A stretch of DNA of 15,323 bases, from NCBI GenBank assembly GCA_017694145.1, contig JADINF010000070.1:1-15323 (forward strand). The letters run 5' to 3'. Shown here in pieces: positions 1 to 6,777 of this stretch. Source of the DNA: Candidatus Stercoripulliclostridium pullicola (lineage in GTDB: Bacteria > Bacillota > Clostridia > Christensenellales > DTU072). Below the pieces are notes generated by a model. It saw only the letters and a program-made list of their open reading frames with translations, searched no databases and was not told where the DNA came from. Numbering within the stretch: position 1 is the first letter of the stretch; every line of letters starts with the position of its first letter. The position numbers were made by a program, and so were the translations under genes.

Positions 1-757
1 ATGAGAAACACTCTCTAAGCCCCGCGGCTCTTCTGAAAAACTCCTCCGGATCGTCGGCGTGGGCGCTTGCGACAAGCTTGATCCCCGAGCGCAGTATCTC
101 GGAAACCACGTCTTCGTCGCGGCTGGGATAAAGTTCGTCCATAACTATAACTTCGGGATTCATCGAGCGCACCGCGCCTTCTACGGCAAGATGCTTAGGC
201 GTATTGGAAATAATGTCGATCAAAGGTCCGAATTCGTAGCTATCGCAACATATTTCGTCTCTTTCATCAATTACAAGCGTATCCATTGCGTAGCTCAAAA
301 TACGAGAAATATCCCTGATCATGGTAGTCTTACCGCCGTAAGGCGGTGAGAGCACGAGAGTGTTCTTGAGGGGCGTAAATATTTCCTTCACCTTGTCGGC
401 GCACCCCTTTATCTCGTGGGGTATACGTATGTTGAGAGAAGTTATGTTCTTGTAAGTGATCACTCTGCCGCTTTCCGTGACCCCCTCTCCGCCCACTCCT
501 ATGCGGATTCCGCCCGCATAGCGCAGATATCCGGCGCGCAGTTCTTCCTGACAGGCGTATAAAGAACTTTTCGTAGCTTTGCGTATCACTTCCGCCACAT
601 CCTCGGAACTCACGTGGTAAGAGGAAATTATCCTCGAAGAAGCGTTCCGCAAGCTAAGCGCGCGTCCCGCGCGTAAGCGTATCTCCGTAACCGATTCCGT
701 CGGCATGAGTCTTATTGTTTCCGCATACAGCTTTTCGCCTAGAAGCGATCTGAACAT
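1..757 (-). CDS. spoIIIAA: Stage III sporulation protein AA, ATPase (partial, C-terminus beyond window)
   Basis: This is the mother-cell ATPase of the SpoIIIA-SpoIIQ channel (family knowledge), a secretion-ATPase-like protein needed for late sigma-G activity. I translated 252 residues by hand. They show EIRLR near residue 25, a Walker A motif SPPYGGKTT at 137-145 (Lys143), VIDERDEI at 162-169 and a Walker B motif VIVMDEL at 203-209 (Asp207, Glu208). Full-length relatives have about 300 residues, so roughly the last 50 lie off the left edge. It follows efp on the same strand behind a terminator, as in the pepP-efp-spoIIIAA order of Bacillus. The start is uncertain: ATG at 757 has no nearby Shine-Dalgarno, and an in-frame GTG at 775 has AGAGG only 3 nt upstream. 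I found no convincing sigma-E box. Identity is firm; the start is not. Confidence 0.93.
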   Translation of the reverse strand, partial: MFRSLLGEKLYAETIRLMPTESVTEIRLRAGRALSLRNASSRIISSYHVSSEDVAEVIRKATKSSLYACQEELRAGYLRYAGGIRIGVGGEGVTESGRVITYKNITSLNIRIPHEIKGCADKVKEIFTPLKNTLVLSPPYGGKTTMIRDISRILSYAMDTLVIDERDEICCDSYEFGPLIDIISNTPKHLAVEGAVRSMNPEVIVMDELYPSRDEDVVSEILRSGIKLVASAHADDPEEFFRRAAGLRECFS

Positions 758-792
758 ACCGAAAATATATTGCACGCACCTCTTGCTTATGC

Positions 793-824
793 AAAAAAAA
801 TAAGACCGCCGTTAAGCGGTCTTT
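793..824 (-). terminator. Rho-independent terminator after efp
   Basis: A perfect 8-bp stem (802-809 with 816-823, loop 810-815) is followed on the minus strand by A and then eight T (800-793). It lies just past the efp stop and ends the ECF-pepP-efp transcript before spoIIIAA. Confidence 0.88.
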
Positions 825-847
825 GTAGTAATATATCGTACGGAGGT

Positions 848-1411
848 TTAAGCGCGGGACATATATTCGCCTGTGCGGGTATCTACGCGGATCATTTCGC
901 CTTCTTCTATGAACAGCGGGACTTGTATCACATAGCCTGTTTCGAGTGTCGCGGCTTTGCTTCCGGGTTGCGCGGTAGCTCCGGGGATGCCGGGCTCGCA
1001 TTGCGCTACCTGCAGAACCACGAAGTTCTCGGGTTCGACCGAGAAAGGATTGCCCTTATAGAAAGCCACGTCCACGATACTACCCTCTTTGATGAAATGA
1101 AGCGCGTCCTCCACGAGGTCGTGGTTCATCGGGATAAGATCGTAGGTTTCGTTATCCATGAAGTAATAGAGATCGCCGTCCGAATAGCTGTAGCTCATCT
1201 TCTTGCGCTCGATATATGCGAGTTCGAATTTTTCGCTGGGGTTAAAGGTACGTTCGAGAACGCTTCCGGTCATGACGTTGCGCATTTTAACGCGCACGAA
1301 CGCCGCGCCCTTGCCGGGTTTGACGTGCTGGAAATCCACGACTACCTGAACGGTATTGTCGAGTTCGAACGTATCGCCTTTTCTCAAATCGCCTGCTAAT
1401 CTGTTTGCCAT
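848..1411 (-). CDS. efp: Elongation factor P
   Basis: EF-P binds the ribosome next to the P-site tRNA and relieves stalling at consecutive prolines (family knowledge). The 187-residue length is normal. The KOW-like N-terminal domain carries the conserved tip KPGKGAAF with Lys34, the residue modified in many bacteria. The OB domains follow, and the C-terminus has the signature ATLETGYVIQVPLFI, then VDTRTGEYMSRA. The ATG at 1411 has GGAGG at 1417-1421 with 5 nt spacing. It lies 18 nt downstream of the pepP stop, so the two are cotranscribed, and the pairing is common in Firmicutes. Nothing here shows which Lys34 modification system is used. Confidence 0.98.
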   Translation of the reverse strand: MANRLAGDLRKGDTFELDNTVQVVVDFQHVKPGKGAAFVRVKMRNVMTGSVLERTFNPSEKFELAYIERKKMSYSYSDGDLYYFMDNETYDLIPMNHDLVEDALHFIKEGSIVDVAFYKGNPFSVEPENFVVLQVAQCEPGIPGATAQPGSKAATLETGYVIQVPLFIEEGEMIRVDTRTGEYMSRA

Positions 1412-1429
1412 ATTTACCTCCGATGTTGG

Positions 1430-2512
1430 TTACCCTAATATTATTAAATTTTTCGGTGACTTTGTCAAGTTATACACTCTATCTTTTTCAAAAACAACCA
1501 TATCTTCTATACGAACGCCGAACTTACCGGGGATATATGCGCCCGGTTCAACGCTTGTCAGCGCGCCCAAAGGTATCGGGAGCGGATTTCTCGGCGAGAG
1601 CGCCGGCGTTTCGTGTATCTCGACGCCGAGCGAATGACCGAGCGAATGGGTGAAATATTCGCCGTATCCGCGCGCGTCTAGAATTTCTTTAGCCACTGCG
1701 TGGCACTCCGCGCCGCTCATGCCCGCTTTGAGTTTCGCTAACGCCGCATTCTGCGCTTCGAGCACCGCTTCGTAAAGATTTACGTACTCCTCGCATGCGC
1801 CGCCGTAGACGAAACTTCTCGTCATATCCGAGCAGTACCCCTCCTTTTTCGCGCCGAAATCGACCGTAACGACGTCGCGATCTTTAAGTCGGTTATCGCC
1901 CGCGTGAGCGTGCGGTTTAGAAGTATTCGCGCCGAAAGCGACGATGGTGTCGAAAGCGGGCGAAGCGCCCTTTTCCGCCATTCGCGCGTCAATAAACGCT
2001 TTAAGTTCGCGTTCGCTCGTGCCGGGCACGATATAAGACAATATCGCCTCGAAAACGGCGTCCGTTACGGCTTGAGCACTGCGTACGCATTCGAGTTCGT
2101 ATTCGCTTTTTACGGCGCGCAGGGCGCGTATTTCGTCGTCGGCGGGCGTCAACGCGCAGCCTGCGCTATTTGCAAGCGTGAGATATTCGCGATGAGATAT
2201 ACGTTCGTCTTCGTAACCGAGTTCGGCTACCCCCGAAGCTTTAGCCAATTCAACGGCTTTTTCGACGTATGAAAGCGCGCCGACGTCGGTTATCTCGTAA
2301 TTCTCAAGCAATTCTTCCGCTTCTTCAGACACACGTTTATCGCATATATAGTAGCGTTTATCGCCCGCTATCAATATCGCCGCGTCGGCATTCGAATACC
2401 GCGTAAAATAAAATAAATTCGCTTCGTCGAGCACCACGACGCCTTTATTATGCGCCGTGACGGGAACTCCGGAAAAAATATTCAGACCTGTTGTACCGAC
2501 TTTATTTTTCAT
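1430..2512 (-). CDS. pepP: Xaa-Pro aminopeptidase / M24 metallopeptidase
   Basis: This is a cytosolic two-metal peptidase of the M24B family that removes N-terminal residues before proline or splits Xaa-Pro dipeptides. The 360 residues comprise a creatinase-like N-terminal domain (about 1-130) and a pita-bread catalytic domain (about 137-350). All five metal ligands are visible: Asp218 (TVDFG), Asp229 (SDMTRS), His293 (SLGHSLG), Glu322 (SVEPG) and Glu336 (RIEDMV). Its ATG overlaps the TGA of the upstream ECF gene (ATGA, 2509-2512) and has no strong ribosome site of its own, so translation is probably coupled. The efp gene follows 18 nt later. Aminopeptidase and dipeptidase cannot be told apart from sequence alone; the short form is often annotated as either. 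Confidence 0.95.
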   Translation of the reverse strand: MKNKVGTTGLNIFSGVPVTAHNKGVVVLDEANLFYFTRYSNADAAILIAGDKRYYICDKRVSEEAEELLENYEITDVGALSYVEKAVELAKASGVAELGYEDERISHREYLTLANSAGCALTPADDEIRALRAVKSEYELECVRSAQAVTDAVFEAILSYIVPGTSERELKAFIDARMAEKGASPAFDTIVAFGANTSKPHAHAGDNRLKDRDVVTVDFGAKKEGYCSDMTRSFVYGGACEEYVNLYEAVLEAQNAALAKLKAGMSGAECHAVAKEILDARGYGEYFTHSLGHSLGVEIHETPALSPRNPLPIPLGALTSVEPGAYIPGKFGVRIEDMVVFEKDRVYNLTKSPKNLIILG

Positions 2513-3099
2513 ATTTGTTTACCGTTGCCTTTTCGCCAGTTCTCTACCGAGATAACCACTGCGGGCACGATAAGAGTAAACGCCACGACTTCGACTACCG
2601 TATTGAGCGCGACGACGGACGCGAGCACCCACTTGAAATCTATAGTCGTCTCCTCGAAAGTTCTGCCGTAAGCAAAAGCGAGGAACATTCCGAGATATAG
2701 CGCGGTATTGGTAATTATTCCGCTTAGAGTAGCGGCTACGCTATTGAATATACGCCTCGGTTTAGATACCGCGTTACGCGCCGAGAGTTTATAAACTCCG
2801 CCGCAAACCACACCGACGAGAATGCGCGGCACAACCGAAACAAGCGGATTGACCGTAACGCGGGCAATCGGCATAGACGCTGCGGCGATGAGAGCGAGCG
2901 TCATGCTCGTAAGCCCGAAGACAAGACCTACGGCGGCGCCGACTTTAGGTCCTTTGAGTTGAGCCGCAACCAACACGGGGATCAATCCCAGAGCAAGCGA
3001 CATCGGCAGACCGAGAAGTCTGGTGATTTCCGCTATCGCCTGCAAAACGATGACGAGCGCCGCAAATATACCGATAAAAGCGAGATTTTTACTTTTCAT
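2509..3099 (-). CDS. ECF transporter S component (substrate-binding membrane subunit), substrate unknown
   Basis: This is a 196-residue, very hydrophobic protein with about six membrane spans. It matches the small S subunits of energy-coupling-factor vitamin importers, which work with a shared EcfA-EcfA'-EcfT module that is not encoded in this window. The early span (8-23), the segment around LGLIPVLVAAQLKGPKVGAAVGLVFGL (37-63) and the Gly-rich span 92-102 are typical of the family. The substrate could be a vitamin or precursor such as riboflavin or pantothenate; I see nothing that decides it, and there is no room for a riboswitch upstream. ATG 3099 is the only plausible start, since the next Met is residue 33. 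There is no Shine-Dalgarno, and the promoter sits directly upstream. Confidence 0.82.
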   Translation of the reverse strand: MKSKNLAFIGIFAALVIVLQAIAEITRLLGLPMSLALGLIPVLVAAQLKGPKVGAAVGLVFGLTSMTLALIAAASMPIARVTVNPLVSVVPRILVGVVCGGVYKLSARNAVSKPRRIFNSVAATLSGIITNTALYLGMFLAFAYGRTFEETTIDFKWVLASVVALNTVVEVVAFTLIVPAVVISVENWRKGNGKQI

Positions 3100-3101
3100 T
3101 A

Positions 3102-3118
3102 CGGATATAATATATCCG
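3102..3118. repeat. Perfect 17-bp palindrome over the -10 (candidate operator)
   Basis: CGGATATA, one central A, then TATATCCG form a perfect inverted repeat. It covers the -10 of the ECF promoter and ends 2 bp before the ECF start codon. A repressor bound here would block the polymerase. The G+C ends make chance AT palindromy less likely, but no regulator can be named. Confidence 0.6.
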
Positions 3119-3136
3119 CAGGCGCCTTTATGTCAA
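3107..3136 (-). promoter_or_regulatory. Sigma-A-type promoter of the ECF-pepP-efp operon, apparently leaderless
   Basis: On the minus strand a perfect TTGACA (3136-3131) is followed after 16 nt by TATATT (3114-3109), or after 18 nt by TATTAT (3112-3107). With TATTAT only seven bases separate the -10 from the ATG at 3099, so transcription should start at or within a few bases of the start codon. The 61-bp gap between spoVAE and the ECF gene holds nothing else. Confidence 0.75.
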
Positions 3137-3160
3137 GCCAATATCCTCTAACGGATTCTG

Positions 3161-3526
3161 CTACTTTGTTTTAGGCGTTGCTACGAGTCCCACGATAAAA
3201 GCGAAAAATATTACTGCGGCGATTCCCGCCGCTACCGCTTCAATACCGCCCGTGACCGCGCCGAGAATACCGCTTTCGAGAGCGCCGTCGATAGCGCCGC
3301 GCGCCAGGTTGCTTCCGAAGCCGATTATCGGCACTGTGGCGCCCGCTTTACCGAAATCACGAATATATTTATATACTCCGGCTGTTTCGAGCACCACCCC
3401 CAGCAGAAGATAGCCCACGAGTATACGAGCCGAGGTTACCTTGGTGGTATTGATGATCACCTGACCTATCAAGCAAATTGTTCCGCCCACGGCAAAAACC
3501 TGAAGGTAAGTCAAAAACGTTTCCAT
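3161..3526 (-). CDS. spoVAE: Stage V sporulation protein AE (SpoVAEb type)
   Basis: A 121-residue membrane protein of the SpoVA channel that moves dipicolinic acid across the inner forespore membrane in sporulation and germination (family knowledge). Hydrophobic spans lie near 5-25, 34-52, 63-75 and 88-115. It shares GGTICLIGQ (14-22) and VPIIGF (65-70) with the SpoVAC of this window (GGTICCIGQ, VPITGF), as expected for related subunits. I chose ATG 3526 because GGGAGG at 3531-3536 precedes it at good spacing and because family members start at METFLTY-like sequence. The longer open frame to 3763 only reads through spoVAD in another frame. It lies 11 nt after the spoVAD stop and is the last spoVA gene here. 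Confidence 0.95.
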   Translation of the reverse strand: METFLTYLQVFAVGGTICLIGQVIINTTKVTSARILVGYLLLGVVLETAGVYKYIRDFGKAGATVPIIGFGSNLARGAIDGALESGILGAVTGGIEAVAAGIAAVIFFAFIVGLVATPKTK

Positions 3527-3537
3527 ATTTCCTCCCG

Positions 3538-4533
3538 TCAAACCGTAAAACTCACGGCGTGCGCGATACCGGGAACGGTTTCTCCCTGTAACGTGCTGGT
3601 TTTGGAGCAAAGAGCGCCCGTAGGGATCAGTAATACTCTTTTTAGTTCCCCGCACATCATCTTTTTGTATACGTAACTGTTGAAAACGCTGCTGGAGCAC
3701 GCCGCGCCGCTTCCGCCTTGACCTACGTCCTGCGCCGCGCGGTTGAAAAGCAATACGCCGCAATCACGGTATTTTTCGCCGAGACGAACGCCCTTTTCCT
3801 CCATAAGCAATCTTAACAGTCCGGAACCGGCTTCTCCGAGATCGCCCGTAAGTATCATATCGTAATAATCGACGTCGCGTGAACTTCCTTCGAAATGCGC
3901 TAGCAATGTTTCGCGCGCCGCGGGAGCCATACAAGCGCCCATATCGTTGGCGTCGCGCACTCCGTAGTCAACGACCCTTCCTATCGTGGCGCAATCGATA
4001 CGAATTTTTCCCTTGACGCGGTTAAGCATAGTTGCGCCCACTCCGGTAGCAGTCCACTGGGATAGAGGCGTTCTCTGGTTACCCAGTTCCAGAGGATACC
4101 TGTACTGCCTTTCCGCCGTACAAAAGTGACTGGATGTCGAACATATTATCCTGTCAAAACTGCCTCCGTCTATAAGAGACGACGCAAGTATCAGACTTTC
4201 GGCAAACGTGGCGCAAGCGTTGTATACCCCCATAAACGGTATGTCGAATTCACGCATGGTAAGACTTGCGCCGACTATCTCGTCGAGAAGGTCGCCGCTT
4301 ATGCAAAGGTCCACATCGCCGTCTTTATGCCCGGTCTTATTCAGAAGATATCTTATAGCCGAAATGTGCAGGCGTATTTCCGCTTTTTCGTGGCTTTTCT
4401 GTCCTAGCAGATCGTCGTTTACGGACTTGTCGAAGTATTTGCCGAGCGGACCTTCGGCTTCTTTGGGTCCCACTATCGTCGCGGTATCTTCTATGAATAC
4501 ACCCGACTTGAAAAATACGGTATGGTTTTTCAT
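3538..4533 (-). CDS. spoVAD: Stage V sporulation protein AD
   Basis: SpoVAD is the peripheral, thiolase-fold, dipicolinate-binding subunit of the SpoVA complex (family knowledge). The 331 residues are close to the usual 338. Recognisable blocks are VGPKEAEGPLGKYFDK (21-36), ISGDLLDEIVGAS (78-90), YNACATFAESLILASSLIDGG (104-124, with Cys107 where thiolases have their nucleophile), STSSHFCTAERQYRYP (132-147), MGACMAPAARETL, LTGDLGEAGSGLL and ETVPGIAHAV near the end. ATG 4533 overlaps the TGA of spoVAC (ATGA). A GGAGG lies directly against the ATG with no spacer (4534-4538), so translation probably relies on coupling. A longer in-frame extension to 4638 lies inside spoVAC and lacks family similarity. 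Confidence 0.97.
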   Translation of the reverse strand: MKNHTVFFKSGVFIEDTATIVGPKEAEGPLGKYFDKSVNDDLLGQKSHEKAEIRLHISAIRYLLNKTGHKDGDVDLCISGDLLDEIVGASLTMREFDIPFMGVYNACATFAESLILASSLIDGGSFDRIICSTSSHFCTAERQYRYPLELGNQRTPLSQWTATGVGATMLNRVKGKIRIDCATIGRVVDYGVRDANDMGACMAPAARETLLAHFEGSSRDVDYYDMILTGDLGEAGSGLLRLLMEEKGVRLGEKYRDCGVLLFNRAAQDVGQGGSGAACSSSVFNSYVYKKMMCGELKRVLLIPTGALCSKTSTLQGETVPGIAHAVSFTV

Positions 4534-4988
4534 CCTCCGAACGCTCCCTTGAAAAGTATGACTATAAGCCCCACGACGACGGAAGACGATATGCCGAACA
4601 CGATAACGGGACCCGCTACGCTGAACATATTGGAGCACAGCCCGAATACCACGCCTTCGCGTTTATGCTCTACGGCGGGTGAAACTACGGAATTGGCAAA
4701 ACCCGTTATGGGCACTATCGAGCCGGCGCCGGCGTACGCGCCGATCTTATCGTATATGCCGAAACCGGTAAGTACCGCCGTAATGAATATAAGCGTTATC
4801 GTCGTAAGCGCCGCAACGTCCTTTTCGCCAAATTCGGAGAACAGATAGGTATACAGATCTGTAAACGCCTGTCCTATACAGCAGATGGTACCTCCCGTCC
4901 AAAACGCCCTGAACATCGTAAGGAGATGTTTGGATTTCGGCATTTTTTCTTTAATAAGTTTCAAATAGGCTTCGTTAGGCTCGTTCAT
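4530..4988 (-). CDS. spoVAC: Stage V sporulation protein AC
   Basis: A 152-residue integral membrane subunit of the dipicolinate channel; SpoVAC of Bacillus is a mechanosensitive channel component (family knowledge). Features are a soluble N-terminus of about 25 residues, the motif GGTICCIGQAFTD (32-44), spans near 60-80 and 123-148, and GAGSIVPITGFANSVVSPA (87-105). ATG 4988 is preceded by AAGGAG (4999-5004). It is the first gene of spoVAC-spoVAD-spoVAE and follows the spoIIA operon behind a terminator. The spoVAA and spoVAB genes found between sigF and spoVAC in Bacillus are absent, as in many Clostridia. Expression in the forespore by sigma-G is expected, but I could not find a convincing sigma-G box. 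Confidence 0.96.
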   Translation of the reverse strand: MNEPNEAYLKLIKEKMPKSKHLLTMFRAFWTGGTICCIGQAFTDLYTYLFSEFGEKDVAALTTITLIFITAVLTGFGIYDKIGAYAGAGSIVPITGFANSVVSPAVEHKREGVVFGLCSNMFSVAGPVIVFGISSSVVVGLIVILFKGAFGG

Positions 4989-5058
4989 CCGTTTTTATCT
5001 CCTTTTCGGCTATATCCGGTTGGAATATCTCTTCGCGTTCTTTACATTCTTTACGCAT

Positions 5059-5086
5059 AAAAAAATTCCCCTTTGAGAGGAATTTT
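5059..5086 (-). terminator. Rho-independent terminator of the spoIIA operon
   Basis: AAAATTCC/GGAATTTT arms (5062-5069 with 5079-5086) enclose a 9-nt loop, and on the minus strand the hairpin continues into a run of seven T. It sits between sigF and spoVAC, so the spoVA genes need their own promoter. Confidence 0.85.
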
Positions 5087-5112
5087 CTACAAACGGAAAC
5101 AATTTATACCCT

Positions 5113-5826
5113 TTACGAAAGCATTTCTTTCATTCGGGCCAGGATTTTACTTTCGAGACGCGAAACCTGCACCTGACTTACGCCCAGTTCCTCCGCGACT
5201 TCGCTTTGCGTTTTGTCCCTGAAATACCGCAATATTATTATCTTTCTGTCCCTTTCGTCCATATTTGCGATAATGTCTTTGAGCAGCATTTTATCCAATT
5301 CGTCGTTTTCGTCGCGCGTGTCGGCTATCTTGTCGGCAAGACTCAGGTTGTCTTCATCCGTTTCGGCGTTTATCGACACGGGATACCTCGAACTCTCCAT
5401 TATGAACGTCACTTCCGCCGCTTCCACGCCGAATTTCTCCGCCAGCTCTTCGATCGTGGGACTCCTAGAATTTTCGTTGCGGAAATTTTCGATATATTTA
5501 TTCATTTCAAGCGCCTGCGCTTTCACCGAACGACTTACTTTGATAGCGCCGTCGTCTCGAATAAACCGCTTGATCTCGCCCGCTATCATCGGAACGGCAT
5601 AAGTAGAAAACCTCACGCCGTAATTCGTGTCGAAATTGTTCACGGCTTTGACGAGACCCAATGTCCCGAGCTGTATGAGATCTTCGTATTCTATCTGCTT
5701 GTTCTTGTACCGCCTGACGATGCTTTTAATAAGCGGCATATTGCTTTCCACAAGCTCCGTCTTTGCCGCTTCGTCGCCTGACTGCGCTTTGACTATTTTC
5801 TCGTGTATCTCTTCCGGCGTAAGCAT
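5113..5826 (-). CDS. sigF: RNA polymerase sporulation sigma factor F
   Basis: Sigma-F is the first forespore-specific sigma factor. It is held inactive by SpoIIAB, the gene just upstream. The 237-residue protein shows region 2 (about 27-97) with DLIQLGTLGLVKAVNNFD and VRFSTYAVPMIAGEIKRFIRDDG, the KVSRS junction at 96-100, region 3 (about 100-165), and region 4 (about 175-233) with a helix-turn-helix around TQSEVAEELGVSQVQVSRLE (206-225). Sigma-G looks similar, but the spoIIAA-spoIIAB context identifies this as sigF. The ATG at 5826 abuts the TAA of spoIIAB with no gap and has no clear ribosome site, so translation is probably coupled and keeps sigma and anti-sigma in proportion. Confidence 0.97.
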   Translation of the reverse strand: MLTPEEIHEKIVKAQSGDEAAKTELVESNMPLIKSIVRRYKNKQIEYEDLIQLGTLGLVKAVNNFDTNYGVRFSTYAVPMIAGEIKRFIRDDGAIKVSRSVKAQALEMNKYIENFRNENSRSPTIEELAEKFGVEAAEVTFIMESSRYPVSINAETDEDNLSLADKIADTRDENDELDKMLLKDIIANMDERDRKIIILRYFRDKTQSEVAEELGVSQVQVSRLESKILARMKEMLS

Positions 5827-6255
5827 TTATGCGGTGAGCTTTTTGCTCATTTTGACCGTTGTGCCTTCGCCGGGCGCGGAAATGACTTCGAGCGTGTCCA
5901 TAAAACTCTTCATTATCGTGAAACCCAATCCGCTGCGTTCATCTTCGCCCTTGGTCGTGTAAAAATCGCTCATCGCTTTTTCCACGTCGTCGATCCCCTT
6001 GCCGTTGTCGCGTATCTCGACGTTAAGCACTCCATCAACGATATCGCAATTCACCGTTATTATGCCTTCCGGATCGCAATCGTATCCGTGCACGATCGAG
6101 TTGGTCACGGCTTCACTGATAGCCGTTTTCAGATCCGATACCGTTTCAATGGTCGGATTTATCCGAGCAGCATACGCGCCCACGGTACTGCGCAGGAAAC
6201 TTTCGTTAGCCGCCAGCGCGTTGACTTTGATCGTCAGAGTGTCCTTGTTTGCCAT
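5827..6255 (-). CDS. spoIIAB: Anti-sigma F factor and serine kinase
   Basis: SpoIIAB binds and inhibits sigma-F and also phosphorylates SpoIIAA (family knowledge). It is a GHKL-fold ATPase of 142 residues. The ATP site is complete: N box ISEAVTNSIVHGY (46-58, Glu48 and Asn52), G1 box DNGKGID (83-89), the lid TTKGEDERSG and G2 box SGLGFTIM (108-115). The start ATG 6255 is preceded by GAGAGG-type sequence. It lies 20 nt after spoIIAA and directly abuts sigF. All catalytic positions look intact, so a working partner switch is expected. Confidence 0.97.
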   Translation of the reverse strand: MANKDTLTIKVNALAANESFLRSTVGAYAARINPTIETVSDLKTAISEAVTNSIVHGYDCDPEGIITVNCDIVDGVLNVEIRDNGKGIDDVEKAMSDFYTTKGEDERSGLGFTIMKSFMDTLEVISAPGEGTTVKMSKKLTA

Positions 6256-6275
6256 ATAAGCCTACCTCTCTTGCC

Positions 6276-6587
6276 TTAATCTATCCTGTCGATTATCGTA
6301 TATAATCCGCTGACTTTCAGTACCTTGTCCGCGACTTGCGAAGGTTCGCGGAAATGCACCGCTTTTCCGAGCGATTTCAGTAATTTGTAGCGTCCCATTA
6401 TGAGCCCTACGGCAGTGGAATCCATGAACGTTATGCCGCTCATGTCCAATACGAAGCGGTTATAAACGGAACATTCTTTTTTGATCAGATTGTCCATGAA
6501 TACGCGCATTCCCGGCGCGGAAGCGTGGTCTATGTCGCCTGCCAGGGTCACGGTAAGCGTGCCCTTATGAAGATCGTAGTTAAGCAT
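6276..6587 (-). CDS. spoIIAA: Anti-sigma F factor antagonist
   Basis: SpoIIAA is a STAS-domain protein that frees sigma-F by binding SpoIIAB when unphosphorylated; SpoIIE phosphatase (not in this window) reactivates it. The 103 residues cover the whole STAS fold. The phosphorylation site is Ser57 in GITFMDSTAVG, matching Ser58 of Bacillus. ATG 6587 has GGAG about 9 nt upstream. It heads the spoIIAA-spoIIAB-sigF operon and is divergent from the HtrA-like gene. A sigma-H promoter is expected from other spore formers, but I found no clear sigma-H or Spo0A box in the 190-bp gap. Confidence 0.97.
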   Translation of the reverse strand: MLNYDLHKGTLTVTLAGDIDHASAPGMRVFMDNLIKKECSVYNRFVLDMSGITFMDSTAVGLIMGRYKLLKSLGKAVHFREPSQVADKVLKVSGLYTIIDRID

Positions 6588-6713
6588 TCCGATATTCTCC
6601 GTTGTGTTGTACTTCTAGATGATACACCGTGCGCAAGCGCGTAAAAAGGCGTAAATGCACTAAAAATGTCATATAATGTTTATGTAAAAACGATAGAAAA
6701 ATCTCATATCCGC

Positions 6714-6743
6714 TTCACAAAACGGACACAATATAGCTATAAT
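6714..6743 (+). promoter_or_regulatory. Sigma-A-type promoter of the HtrA-like gene
   Basis: TTCACA (6714-6719), 18 nt, then a perfect TATAAT (6738-6743). The predicted transcript begins near 6750, after the in-frame ATG at 6748, which therefore cannot be the start. This supports ATG 6778. Confidence 0.7.
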
Positions 6744-6777
6744 ATATATGTATAAATCAAAAAAGGCAGTTTTAACA

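Noticed and set aside
770..1399. Plus-strand frame opposite efp and the terminator
   Set aside because: Shadow of efp; no ribosome site and no domain.
3100..3160. Riboswitch before the ECF gene
   Set aside because: Only 61 bp separate the genes, and the promoter occupies most of it, leaving no leader for an aptamer.
4534..4638. N-terminal extension of spoVAD to 4638 and of spoVAE to 3763
   Set aside because: Both extensions lie inside the preceding gene in another frame and do not resemble the families; the internal ATGs match family starts.
4989..5058. Sigma-G promoter for spoVAC
   Set aside because: A GAATG resembling a -35 exists, but no CATNNTA-like -10 lies at 17-18 nt, so I did not annotate it.
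6588..6747. Sigma-H promoter or Spo0A box before spoIIAA
   Set aside because: Expected from other spore formers, but no AGGA...GAAT pair and no convincing TGTCGAA box could be read on the minus strand.
6748..6777. Upstream ATG as start of the HtrA-like protein
   Set aside because: TATAAT ends at 6743, so the transcript would start near 6750, after this ATG; starting at 6778 gives a normal signal peptide and a ribosome site.
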